Positions 25,222 to 32,864 of a DNA stretch of 39,164 bases are shown here, piece by piece. The translations under genes were made by a program, and so were the position numbers. The notes beneath the pieces were generated by a model. It had not been told where the DNA came from and searched no databases. It saw only the letters and a list, made by a program, of their open reading frames with translations. Position 1 is the first letter of the stretch; each line of letters begins with the position of its first letter. The stretch comes from RGIG2707 sp045600065 (lineage in GTDB: Bacteria > Bacillota > Clostridia > Peptostreptococcales > Anaerovoracaceae): positions 1 to 39,164 of the forward strand of contig JAZRXE010000065.1 of NCBI GenBank assembly GCA_045600065.1, in the 5' to 3' direction.

Positions 25222-26934
25222 TTATTCGTCCTCCCTGATCTGTTTGCTGGTCCCGAAGTGCTTTATGAACAGGTCCATAAGCAGCACGGCTCCGTAGGTA
25301 ATCACTATAAGGATGCTTGCAAAGGCGCAGGCCAGGCTGTAGGAGCCCTTCTCAGCAAATTCGTTGATCTGAACCGTTATGAGCAAAAACTGCGGGGTCA
25401 CCAGCAGTATGATCGCCGATATAGCTGTTATGCTTCTGACAAATGCCGTCACAAGGCCCGAAAGGAAGGAATCCTTTATGAGGGGCAGAGTGACTGTCAT
25501 GAATACCCTGAAGCTGTCCGCGCCCATGTCGTAGGCAGATTCCTCTATGGATTTGTCTATCTGGCGCAAAGCGGATATTCCGCTTCTGGTGCCTGTGGGC
25601 AGAGACCTTACCACAAAGACTATTATCAGTATAAGGCCGGTGCCGTATATTCCCTTGAGTATGCCGGTGTGGAACAGTCCGCCCGAAAAGCCCCTTATAT
25701 AGCCTACGCCGAGAACCGTCCCGGGGACAGCCATGGCCAGCATGGATACAGCCTCGATAAAGCCCTTTGCCTTGAAATCGCGCTTAACAACAAGATAAGA
25801 AATTATCATGGAGAGCAGAGCGGTAATGGGCGCCGATATCAAAGACAGAACAAAGGAATCCTTAAAGGCCTTAAAGCCGTGATATCTGGTGAATATGAGC
25901 TTCACCCACTTTGTGGTCAAGGGGAAGAACTTGTATCCCCAGGTGGGGAAGAACGCGCCTACGGGCACGCAGATATACATAAGAATCACAAAGGCTGCCA
26001 CCAGACTGCACAGGACCGTAAGCGGTATACGCACGCTTCTGTCCTCGATGAGCATGCGCCCCCTGCTGGCCTTTCCCGTAAGGGTGGCGGCGGTCTTGGC
26101 CTCCAGATAGTATTTCTGCACCCAGAACATAGCCAGGGTTATGCACAGCAGCACCACAGCCATGGCAGCGGCGCCAGCCTTGTCGTAGGCGCCAGTTATC
26201 TGAAGATAAATAGTGGTCGCCAGGGTATCGTAGGATCCGCCTATCAGCATGGGATTGGCAAAATCCGCTATTGATTCTATGAACGTGACCAGAAAGGCAT
26301 TTCCAAGCCCCGGCAGCAGCAGAGGCAAGGTCACGTCTTTGAACACCTGCCATCTGCCTGCTCCCATGTCCCGGGCCGCCTCCTCCAGAGAAGGATCGAT
26401 ATTTTTAAGGAGGCCCTTGAGCATCATATAGCACACAGGGAAGAAGGTGAGTGTCTGCACTATTACTATTCCCCAGTATCCGTACACACTGTTGTCATAT
26501 ATTCCCAGCAGGAATCTTGTGATAATGCCCGCCTTGCCGAAGAGCATTATCATGCTCAGGGAAAGCACAAAGGGCGGAGATACGACGGGGAGCATGGATA
26601 TCACTTTAAAAAGTCCGCCTGTAAGCCTGCCCACGTTTACATAGACCTCTACATAAGCAAAAAGCAGTCCTATCAGAGCGGAGAAAACACCGACCACACA
26701 GCCAACCTTAAGGGTGTTGCCTATGGCCTTTGTAAATGTGGGCATTGCAAAAATGCGCCGGAATACGCTGAATGAAAAGCCGCCGTCGCCCACAAAGCTG
26801 TCCACAAGCAGTATTGCCAGGGGATAAAGAATAAATAAGGTCAGAAAAGCTATGAGCACTACTACAGTGGTCACGAGGACGGGGTCTGAAAAAAACTTTT
26901 TTCTGTCAAGAGCCGCGCCTTGATCTCTTGCCAT
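25222..26934 (-). CDS. ABC transporter permease, two fused transmembrane units
   Basis: This 570-residue integral membrane protein has two permease units in tandem, about 12 helices in all, as in FbpB and AfuB. The two coupling EAA loops read EEAARDMGAGRWQVF (first half) and EESAYDMGADSFRVF (second half), each followed by TLPL. Because the dimer is covalently fused, no second permease gene is needed. The start has AAAGGAG seven bases upstream. A hairpin with a T-run lies between it and the binding protein gene, suggesting lower expression than the binding protein. Its stop and the ATPase start are adjacent. Confidence 0.9.
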   Translation of the reverse strand: MARDQGAALDRKKFFSDPVLVTTVVVLIAFLTLFILYPLAILLVDSFVGDGGFSFSVFRRIFAMPTFTKAIGNTLKVGCVVGVFSALIGLLFAYVEVYVNVGRLTGGLFKVISMLPVVSPPFVLSLSMIMLFGKAGIITRFLLGIYDNSVYGYWGIVIVQTLTFFPVCYMMLKGLLKNIDPSLEEAARDMGAGRWQVFKDVTLPLLLPGLGNAFLVTFIESIADFANPMLIGGSYDTLATTIYLQITGAYDKAGAAAMAVVLLCITLAMFWVQKYYLEAKTAATLTGKASRGRMLIEDRSVRIPLTVLCSLVAAFVILMYICVPVGAFFPTWGYKFFPLTTKWVKLIFTRYHGFKAFKDSFVLSLISAPITALLSMIISYLVVKRDFKAKGFIEAVSMLAMAVPGTVLGVGYIRGFSGGLFHTGILKGIYGTGLILIIVFVVRSLPTGTRSGISALRQIDKSIEESAYDMGADSFRVFMTVTLPLIKDSFLSGLVTAFVRSITAISAIILLVTPQFLLITVQINEFAEKGSYSLACAFASILIVITYGAVLLMDLFIKHFGTSKQIREDE

Positions 26935-26967
26935 TGATACACTCCTTTCGACAGAAGCGAATTGCTG

Positions 26968-26996
26968 AAAAAGGGGTGACGGCGTGCCGTCACCCC
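26968..26996 (-). terminator. Attenuator hairpin between binding protein and permease
   Basis: GGGGTGACGG (26973-26982) pairs perfectly with CCGTCACCCC (26987-26996), loop four bases. On the minus strand it is followed by a TTTTT run, and it lies a few bases after the binding protein stop. Partial termination here would give more binding protein than permease. Confidence 0.8.
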
Positions 26997-27012
26997 ATAG
27001 AATGTCAGTATA

Positions 27013-28149
27013 TTACTGAATCTGGAAACGATCGGTGTTGTCAGTCTGAGCGCCGGCATTGGCCAGAGCGGTCATGACTTCTTCCACGTAGGTCTTGATG
27101 TTGTTGGTAGCATCGTCGAAGTCGTAATCGATGACGTTGCTGGGATCCAGACCGAAGTCGTAAGCAGCCTGGGGCTGAGTTGCGTTATCCAGTACCAGGA
27201 ACTGATAGGAACCGTTGCTCTGAGCCAGATTTACGCATTCGGGAGAGAGTGCATACTCGATCCACAGCTTTGCAGCGTTGGAATGAGCAGCGCCCTTGAA
27301 GATAGCGGTAGCACCGATCTCGCAGGTGGTTCCGCTGGAGGGGATTATAAGCTCGATGTTGTCGTAGCCGTTGTCCAGGATCTGAGTGATTCCGTCATGC
27401 AGGAAGCCGATTCCGATGACGCACTCGCCGGTGCCCACGTTCTTGGAGGGGCCGGAGCCGGACTTGGTGTAAACCTCGATGTTCTTGTCAAGATCGACCA
27501 GCATCTGGATGCCCTCGTCGTGACCGTACTTCTGGATCATGGTGTTGATGACCAGCTTTGCGGTACCGGCGGTGTTGTAGTTGGACAGCCATACCAGGCC
27601 TTCATACTTGGGATCAAGCAGGTCGGGGAAATCCTTGGGAGCTTCCAGGCCCAGTCTTTCGAGCTCGTCGGTATTTACCATGAAGCCCAGGATACCGGTG
27701 TAGATTCCGAACCACTTGTTGTCTGCATTCTTGTAAACGCTCTTGGTGATGTGAGAAGCGTTCACTGCATCATATGCTTCCAGCAGATCTTCTGCTGCGC
27801 ATACGTTGTAAGGATCAGTGGTGCCGCCGAACCAGACGTCAGCAGAGGGGTTTCCGTTCTCCTCTTCGATCTTTGCCTGGACCTCGCCGGTGGACAGACG
27901 CTGATACTCGGTCTTGATTCCGAAGAGCTCTTCGAAGTGCTGGCAGGCTGCTGCAAGATATTCTTCCTCGCAGGAACCGTACACTACCAGAGTTCCTTCT
28001 TCCTTGGCTGCTGCGATCAGATCGTCCATACCGTCAAAATAGCCGGTAGCTCCGTCGACCTGAGGAGCAGGTTCTTCCTTCTTTTCGCCGCAGGCGCAGA
28101 GGGAGAGGACCATAGCCAGAGTCAGCAGAATTGCTAATACTTTCTTCAT
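27013..28149 (-). CDS. ABC solute-binding lipoprotein (AfuA/FbpA type)
   Basis: This 378-residue extracytoplasmic binding protein starts with a lipoprotein signal peptide; the lipobox LCAC puts the lipidated cysteine at C20. The mature part belongs to the iron(III)-type class, with ADVWFGGTTDPYN near 103-116 and GIGFLHDG near 246-253. The pair H251-D252 and E277 resemble in kind and spacing residues I recall as sugar-phosphate contacts in AfuA of Actinobacillus. The tyrosine pair expected for ferric binding is not obvious. It is the first gene of the transporter and sugar-enzyme run, with promoter and GAGGAGG upstream. Confidence 0.88.
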   Translation of the reverse strand: MKKVLAILLTLAMVLSLCACGEKKEEPAPQVDGATGYFDGMDDLIAAAKEEGTLVVYGSCEEEYLAAACQHFEELFGIKTEYQRLSTGEVQAKIEEENGNPSADVWFGGTTDPYNVCAAEDLLEAYDAVNASHITKSVYKNADNKWFGIYTGILGFMVNTDELERLGLEAPKDFPDLLDPKYEGLVWLSNYNTAGTAKLVINTMIQKYGHDEGIQMLVDLDKNIEVYTKSGSGPSKNVGTGECVIGIGFLHDGITQILDNGYDNIELIIPSSGTTCEIGATAIFKGAAHSNAAKLWIEYALSPECVNLAQSNGSYQFLVLDNATQPQAAYDFGLDPSNVIDYDFDDATNNIKTYVEEVMTALANAGAQTDNTDRFQIQ

Positions 28150-28162
28150 TTGAAATTCCTCC

Positions 28163-28177
28163 TCATACGATGTATGA
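28163..28177 (-). promoter_or_regulatory. Inverted repeat in the leader of the binding protein gene
   Basis: TCATAC-gat-GTATGA is a perfect 6-bp inverted repeat placed between the predicted transcription start and the ribosome site. It could be an operator for a regulator encoded elsewhere. Confidence 0.3.
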
Positions 28178-28196
28178 AACTCATAAATGTTTTATT

Positions 28197-28225
28197 ATTT
28201 TATTACAAAAATGTTACAAAGTCAA
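28197..28225 (-). promoter_or_regulatory. Promoter of the transporter operon
   Basis: On the minus strand TTGACT (28225 down to 28220) and TAAAAT (28202 down to 28197) are spaced by 17 bases. It fits a sigma-A-type promoter for the binding protein gene starting at 28149. Confidence 0.65.
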
Positions 28226-28242
28226 ACTCTATTGTATATAAG
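28214..28242 (+). promoter_or_regulatory. Probable promoter of pyruvate kinase
   Basis: TTACAA (28214-28219), a 17-base spacer and TATAAG (28237-28242) lie ahead of pyk, with TTG before the -10. Its -35 directly abuts the -35 of the opposite transporter promoter. Confidence 0.45.
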
Positions 28243-28278
28243 CGGTGATTTCAGTAATATTTTCGCAGGAGGTTCAAA

Positions 28279-29808
28279 ATGAGAAAGACTAAAATTGTAT
28301 GCACCATAGGGCCCTCCTGCCAGAGCAGAGAGATCCTCAGGGAGATGATGCTCAGCGGCATGAATGTGGCCAGACTGAACTTTTCTCACGGAACTCACGG
28401 TTCTCACGGAGAAACCATTGCACTGATCAAAGAACTTCGCAGGGAGCTCGGGCTGCCTGTTGCCATAATGCTGGATACCAAGGGGCCCGAATACAGAGTG
28501 GGCACATTCGAAAACGGAAGCGTGGAGCTTTGCCCCGGAGACGAGTTCCGCCTGTATGCTCAGACGCAGATCAAAGGAGCCCCGGCTGAAGGCTTCAAGA
28601 CCGGCTGTCTGCAGCCGGAAGAGCTGAGCACTGATGACGAAAGCTCACTGACCGGTACAAGGCCTCTGTTCCATGCCCCTTCCCGCCTCGGAAACAAGGA
28701 TGGCGTGACCGTCAACTATCCCCTGCTTGCCCGGGAACTGAAGCCCGGAGATACCATTCTTCTCAATGACGGTCTGATGGAATTCACCGTAAAAGCCGTG
28801 GACGGCCCTGACCTTATCTGCACCGTGGTCACCGGCGGTGTGCTCTCCGACCACAAATCCATGAGCTTTCCCGGCAAGGTCTTCAGCAGAGAATATCTGA
28901 GCGAAGCAGACAAGTCCGATCTGCTGTTCGGAATAGAGCAGGATGTGGATCTGATCGCAGCATCCTTCGTTTCGAACAAGGAGGATATTCAGGCGCTCAG
29001 GGCTTTCCTCAACGAAAACGGAGGCGATGATATAGATATCATCGCAAAGATAGAGAATCAGTCCGGCGTGGACAAGCTGGAAGAGATCACCGACGCCTGC
29101 GAGGGCATAATGGTGGCCCGCGGAGACATGGGCGTGGAGCTGCCCTACGTAAAGATACCCGCCATTCAAAAGCGGATGATAGCCCTGTGCCGCGCCAAGG
29201 GCAAGCCTGTGATCACAGCTACTGAAATGCTCGAATCCATGACTGAAAACATCAGGCCCACCCGAGCTGAGATCTCCGATGTAGCCAACGCGGTCTATGA
29301 CGGCAGCAGCGCAGTCATGCTCAGCGGAGAGACAGCCAGCGGAGCCTATCCCCTGGAAGCCCTGCGCACCATGGCCCTGATCGCGGAAGAAACAGAATAC
29401 AACATCGACTACGCCGTGGATTTCGAAAACGCAGACTTCATGATCAAGGGATACGGCGATGCTTTTTCGCATGCTGCCTGTGCACTTGCCATAGACACCG
29501 GAGCGGCCCTCATAGCCGCAAATACCCTCAGCGGAGCTACAGCAAGGCTCATTGCCAGGTACCGGGCGCCCATGCCCGTGCTGGCGCTGACCAGCTCCGA
29601 AAAGGTATACTACAAGCTTGCCCTCTGCTGGTCTGTAATGCCTGTGCTGAGAAGATCTCCGGACAGCCTGGAGGCACGGATCAAAAACTCGGTGGAAACA
29701 GTCAGAAGGCTGGAGCTTGCCAAAGAAGGCAGCTGCATCGTGATCACCTCCGGCGAGGCGCCCTTCCGCAAGGGAGGCAGCAACACCCTGAGGGTGGACA
29801 CGATCTGA
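28279..29808 (+). CDS. pyk: Pyruvate kinase with B-domain insertion
   Basis: This 509-residue glycolytic enzyme turns phosphoenolpyruvate and ADP into pyruvate and ATP. The family blocks are clear: TKIVCTIGPSC at the N-terminus, NVARLNFSHG at 29-38, MLDTKGPEYRVG at 64-75, IIAKIENQSG, VARGDMGVELP, ITATEMLESM and MLSGETASGAYP. Residues about 98-140 form an extra stretch between the usual B-domain strands (rich in Glu, Ser and Thr), absent from the family standard. There is no C-terminal PEP-utiliser domain. The start follows GGAGG with a good gap. The gene is divergent from the transporter operon and monocistronic. Confidence 0.95.
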   Translation: MRKTKIVCTIGPSCQSREILREMMLSGMNVARLNFSHGTHGSHGETIALIKELRRELGLPVAIMLDTKGPEYRVGTFENGSVELCPGDEFRLYAQTQIKGAPAEGFKTGCLQPEELSTDDESSLTGTRPLFHAPSRLGNKDGVTVNYPLLARELKPGDTILLNDGLMEFTVKAVDGPDLICTVVTGGVLSDHKSMSFPGKVFSREYLSEADKSDLLFGIEQDVDLIAASFVSNKEDIQALRAFLNENGGDDIDIIAKIENQSGVDKLEEITDACEGIMVARGDMGVELPYVKIPAIQKRMIALCRAKGKPVITATEMLESMTENIRPTRAEISDVANAVYDGSSAVMLSGETASGAYPLEALRTMALIAEETEYNIDYAVDFENADFMIKGYGDAFSHAACALAIDTGAALIAANTLSGATARLIARYRAPMPVLALTSSEKVYYKLALCWSVMPVLRRSPDSLEARIKNSVETVRRLELAKEGSCIVITSGEAPFRKGGSNTLRVDTI

Positions 29809-29883
29809 GAATACCGGCATAGCCTGCAGACTCCCGCCGAGACACGGACAAGCAGCCTGTAGGGATCCGGAAATCCTGATACA

Positions 29884-29925
29884 CAAGGTCCTGCGCCGGA
29901 GTACTATCCGATCTGCAGGACCTTG
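29884..29925. other. Long hairpin after pyk
   Basis: CAAGGTCCTGC (29884-29894) pairs perfectly with GCAGGACCTTG (29915-29925), loop 20 bases. No T-run follows on either strand, so termination here is uncertain; it separates convergent pyk and the pepF-like gene. Confidence 0.5.
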
Positions 29926-29940
29926 GCATATATCGCGTAT

Positions 29941-29995
29941 CAGAAGAACCGTCCCCTTGTGTTTTTTGCGGCACAGAAGAACCGTCCCCCTGTGT
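29941..29995. repeat. GGGGACGGTTCT repeat locus A
   Basis: Two direct copies of the repeat lie here in the GAACCGTCCCC orientation: 29941-29962 and 29972-29995, the second with one extra C. The locus ends 20 bases from the pepF-like stop codon. Relatives are found at 32595-32733 and 36085-36168. Confidence 0.9.
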
Positions 29996-30015
29996 TCATG
30001 TGTCGATATCCGGAT

Positions 30016-31719
30016 CTACTCGATACCGGTCAGATCGTAATCTTCCAGCCACTTCATGGCTGCGGAGCACACGGTCTTGAGACAGTCCTCATCAAAGGGG
30101 CTTATAAGCCCGGCGTTAGCCAGCAGAGTACGGAAATCCGCACTGCCGCCCTGCTTTGTATATGCCATGTAATGAGCCCAGGCATCAGGAAGATCCTTTT
30201 GTATCATAGCCCAGAATTCCAGGGAGACGGTCTGGGCAAAGCAATAGTCGATGTAATACAGCGGGCTGGAGTAAATATGGGGCTGACGCTGCCAGCCTTC
30301 GCCGTCGCTGTAGAACGGTATCTCCCCGTCCAGCTTCTGCCAGGGCATGTAGATGCCCAGCAGCTCCTTCCACACAGCATGACGCTCGGCAGGTGTAAGC
30401 TCCGGACGGGAATACATCTCATGCTGGAAGTGATCCACCATGGTGCCATAGGGTATGAACTTCAGGGCAGCTGCCAGATGAGAATACAGATACTTGCGGG
30501 TATCTGAACCGAAGAAGCCTTCAGCCCAGGGCCAGGCAAAGAATTCCATAGACATGGAATGGACCTCGCAGGCTTCCATGGACGGCCACAGATATTCCCC
30601 GGGGATACGGTCTTTGTTCATCCAGACCTCGAAGGCATGGCCTGCCTCGTGGGTGACAACCTCCACATCCCCCTGGGTACCGTTGAAGTTTGCAAAGATA
30701 AAGGGACTCTTGTATTCCATTATCTCGGTGCAGTAGCCTCCTGCCTGCTTTCCTTCGGTGGAAAGCACGTCCAGGAGCTCGTTGTCAAGCATGTAACGGA
30801 AGAATTCGCCGGTCTCGGGGCTCAGCGCCTTATAGAATTCCAGTCCCTGATCCAGGATCTGCTCCGGTGTTCCGAAGGGCCTTGCGTTTCCGGATCTGAA
30901 ATTCAGGGCAGTATCGGCAAAGCTCAGCGGGTAGGACTTGCCCAGACGGGCAGCCTGATCTCTGTAGATCCTGTCTGCCACAGGCACAAGATACTTGACC
31001 ACGGCCTTGCGGAACTTATCCACATCCTCCGGACCGTAGCAGTTGCGGTCCATGCGGTCGTAGCCCAGGGGCAGGTAGTCCTTGTGACCGAGCATTCGGC
31101 CCATGCGGGTGCGAAGCTCAACAAGACCGTCATAAATCCGGTCGAGATCGGGCATGTGCTCTTTGTACCAGGCACCCTCGGCCTTCCAGGCAGCAAGGCG
31201 GCGTTCATCGTCCGGATCAGTCTTAAAAGGCCCCAGCTGAGAAATGGTATATTCTCCGCCTTCGAAGGATATCTTGGCTGAGGCGATAAGAGTCTCGTAT
31301 TCGTTGGTAAGCTTGTTTTCCTCCTGCATCAGGGGGATGAGCTCGGGCTTGAAGCAGCGCAGGGCTATCTCCGCGTTTCTGAACAGCAGATCTCCGTATT
31401 CAGCCTCGAAATCGGTACGGAACGGACTCTTGAGCATGGCCATAGTCCACTGCTGAGTGTACTCCTCCAGCCTGGGCAGGGTCTCATCCCAATATGCCTG
31501 CTCGGCCTTGTAAAACTCGTCTCTGGTATCGATGCTGTAGCGTATCATGGCAAGCTGAGCCATGCTGCCTATATGGGTGGAAGCCTTCTGCTCCTCCAGG
31601 AATACAGCTCTTGCCTCTGAATAAGTGGCAGCGCTTTTCAGCCTTTCCACAAGCTTAGTGTATTCGCCCGCGTATTTTTCTATGTCGGGACGTTCATATT
31701 TCATCTCTGAAAACTTCAT
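30016..31719 (-). CDS. M3 family oligoendopeptidase (PepF-like)
   Basis: This 567-residue zinc metallopeptidase degrades short peptides in the cytosol. The zinc motif HEAGH is at 357-361 within VVTHEAGHAFEVW, and the third ligand glutamate is in SMEACEVHSMSMEFF about 25 residues later. The conserved late HIYSSPLYYIDYCFAQ is also typical of the M3 oligoendopeptidases. Length is normal for the family. AGGAGG lies before the ATG at 31719. It follows a small hydrophobic open frame by 14 bases and probably shares its promoter. Confidence 0.92.
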   Translation of the reverse strand: MKFSEMKYERPDIEKYAGEYTKLVERLKSAATYSEARAVFLEEQKASTHIGSMAQLAMIRYSIDTRDEFYKAEQAYWDETLPRLEEYTQQWTMAMLKSPFRTDFEAEYGDLLFRNAEIALRCFKPELIPLMQEENKLTNEYETLIASAKISFEGGEYTISQLGPFKTDPDDERRLAAWKAEGAWYKEHMPDLDRIYDGLVELRTRMGRMLGHKDYLPLGYDRMDRNCYGPEDVDKFRKAVVKYLVPVADRIYRDQAARLGKSYPLSFADTALNFRSGNARPFGTPEQILDQGLEFYKALSPETGEFFRYMLDNELLDVLSTEGKQAGGYCTEIMEYKSPFIFANFNGTQGDVEVVTHEAGHAFEVWMNKDRIPGEYLWPSMEACEVHSMSMEFFAWPWAEGFFGSDTRKYLYSHLAAALKFIPYGTMVDHFQHEMYSRPELTPAERHAVWKELLGIYMPWQKLDGEIPFYSDGEGWQRQPHIYSSPLYYIDYCFAQTVSLEFWAMIQKDLPDAWAHYMAYTKQGGSADFRTLLANAGLISPFDEDCLKTVCSAAMKWLEDYDLTGIE

Positions 31720-31733
31720 AAAGACCTCCTGTA

Positions 31734-31976
31734 CTATATTTTTATAAGGAGCAGGACAGCCGCATTTGCCAGTGGCACAATGACGGTATCATAGCCCCGT
31801 TTGCTTATCATTTCGGCATAACAGCCCGCAGCAGCCGTGAACAGCTCACCTTTCACACCCAATACAAAATGCAGCAGGCAAAGCAGCGCAAGCACCGGCA
31901 CCAGCATCTCCGTCACACCCAGAAGACAGGCAGGCACCTGCCCCAGCCATTCACTTGTAAATACGAATACGCTCAT
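31734..31976 (-). CDS. Small hydrophobic protein or gene remnant
   Basis: An 80-codon frame reads MSVFVFTSEWLG...KGELFTAAAGCYAEMISKRGYDTVIVPLANAAVLLLIKI. It has two hydrophobic segments (about residues 18-38 and 62-80) and codon use like its neighbours, rich in CTG and GTG. The ATG lacks a good ribosome site, and an upstream TTG at 31991 is an alternative start. It ends 14 bases before the pepF-like gene and is probably on the same transcript. I do not recognise it; it could be a small membrane protein or the 3' end of a lost gene. Confidence 0.35.
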   Translation of the reverse strand: MSVFVFTSEWLGQVPACLLGVTEMLVPVLALLCLLHFVLGVKGELFTAAAGCYAEMISKRGYDTVIVPLANAAVLLLIKI

Positions 31977-32008
31977 ATCACAATACGGCAAGCCCTGCCG
32001 CCTTATGA

Positions 32009-32037
32009 ATTATACAGCAATATATTCCCGGGAGCAA
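32009..32037 (-). promoter_or_regulatory. Promoter ahead of the small ORF and the pepF-like gene
   Basis: On the minus strand TTGCTC (32037 down to 32032) and a perfect TATAAT (32014 down to 32009) are spaced by 17 bases. Confidence 0.5.
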
Positions 32038-32042
32038 CGCGA

Positions 32043-32095
32043 TAGTCCGCCTTTGAGACCAGGCCTGTCAGTAGTCGACATTTGAGACCCGGCCT
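32043..32095. repeat. Two direct 24-bp repeats
   Basis: The 24-base units at 32043-32066 and 32072-32095 match at 20 positions; both hold TTTGAGACC and GGCCT and begin TAGTC. They lie between divergent genes. They resemble the multiple terminal sites of some insertion sequences, but no transposase is present. Confidence 0.6.
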
Positions 32096-32191
32096 TAAAA
32101 CCATCTCCACACGGGCTTCCGTAACAATCAAACACGTGCAAAGCCGACTCTTTTGCGGTAAAATGAGGATAGAAACGGAGGTATATCCACA

Positions 32192-32584
32192 ATGAAAAAA
32201 GTTTATGAATTTCTGAAAGCCGCAGGCACATATTATCTATCCACAGCCCAGGGCGATCAACCCCGGGTGCGCCCCTTCGGAACCGTATGCCTTTTCGAAG
32301 GCAAGCTCTACATCCAGACCGGCAAGGTGAAGGATGTTGCCAAACAGATCTTCGCCAACCCCAAGGCCGAGATCTGCGCCTTTAAGGACGGAAGGTGGCT
32401 CCGCATAGCCTGCACTCTGATCGAAGACGACCGCGCTCAGGCGCGCAAGGCAATGCTGGACGATTACCCAAGCCTTCGCGGCATGTACGACGAGAACGAC
32501 GGCAACTGCGTTGTGTTCTATATGAAGGACGCCACCGCCACCTTCTCTTCCTTTACCGAAGCCCCTGAAGTGGTCGAATTTTAG
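32192..32584 (+). CDS. Pyridoxamine 5'-phosphate oxidase family flavoprotein
   Basis: This 130-residue protein has the split beta-barrel flavin-binding fold of the PNPOx-like family. The diagnostic stretch is YYLSTAQGDQPRVRPFGTVCLFEGKLYIQTGKVKDVAKQIFANPKAEIC at residues 14-63; small members like this bind FMN, but their reaction is mostly unknown. The ATG follows GGAGG by about ten bases. It is monocistronic and divergent from the pepF-like gene. The repeat locus B begins 11 bases after its stop. Confidence 0.85.
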   Translation: MKKVYEFLKAAGTYYLSTAQGDQPRVRPFGTVCLFEGKLYIQTGKVKDVAKQIFANPKAEICAFKDGRWLRIACTLIEDDRAQARKAMLDDYPSLRGMYDENDGNCVVFYMKDATATFSSFTEAPEVVEF

Positions 32585-32594
32585 AGTGCACAAT

Positions 32595-32733
32595 GCACAG
32601 GGGGACGGTTCTCCTGAGCACAAGGGGACGGTTCTCTTGTGCACTTTTACATCGTTATTAAATTTTAGTGCACAAGAGAACCGTCCCCTTGTGTTTGATT
32701 TGTGTGACACAGGAGAACCGTCCCCTTGTGCAC
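32595..32733. repeat. GGGGACGGTTCT repeat locus B with REPIN-like pair
   Basis: Four copies lie here: 32595-32616 and 32618-32644 in the GGGGACGG orientation, then 32668-32694 and 32706-32733 in the opposite orientation. The second and third form an inverted pair matching at 26 of 27 positions around a 23-base spacer (32645-32667). Each unit can also fold on its own through CACAAG and CTTGTG. Confidence 0.92.
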
Positions 32734-32754
32734 CCTTGTGCAGCGCTAAATGTT

Positions 32755-32798
32755 AAAACCGCGAGGAACGGCTGTGAAAGCGTTCTTCGCGGTTTTTT
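32755..32798. terminator. Bidirectional terminator between PNPOx-like and surface protein genes
   Basis: A 16-bp stem runs from 32755-32770 to 32781-32796 with one G-U pair (AAAACCGCGA on the left, TCGCGGTTTT on the right). T-runs follow on both strands. The flanking genes converge. Confidence 0.85.
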
Positions 32799-32864
32799 TC
32801 TGAGTTTTGCGCGCCTTTTTGCGGTGCGTCGGTTAGCTTTCAAGCCGTCCGGCAGACTTATGAA

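Noticed and set aside
24925..26274. 449-codon frame opposite the permease
   Set aside because: The sense strand has two EAA loops and about 12 membrane helices; the antisense reading has no such logic.
27013..28149. Iron(III) binding protein
   Set aside because: The class label rests on family resemblance only; the sugar-enzyme operon and absence of a clear tyrosine pair argue against iron.
28645..29886. 413-codon frame opposite pyruvate kinase
   Set aside because: Antisense of conserved catalytic blocks; no ribosome site.
32595..32733. CRISPR-like array
   Set aside because: Copies occur in both orientations with irregular gaps of 1, 23 and 11 bases; there are no regular spacers or cas genes.
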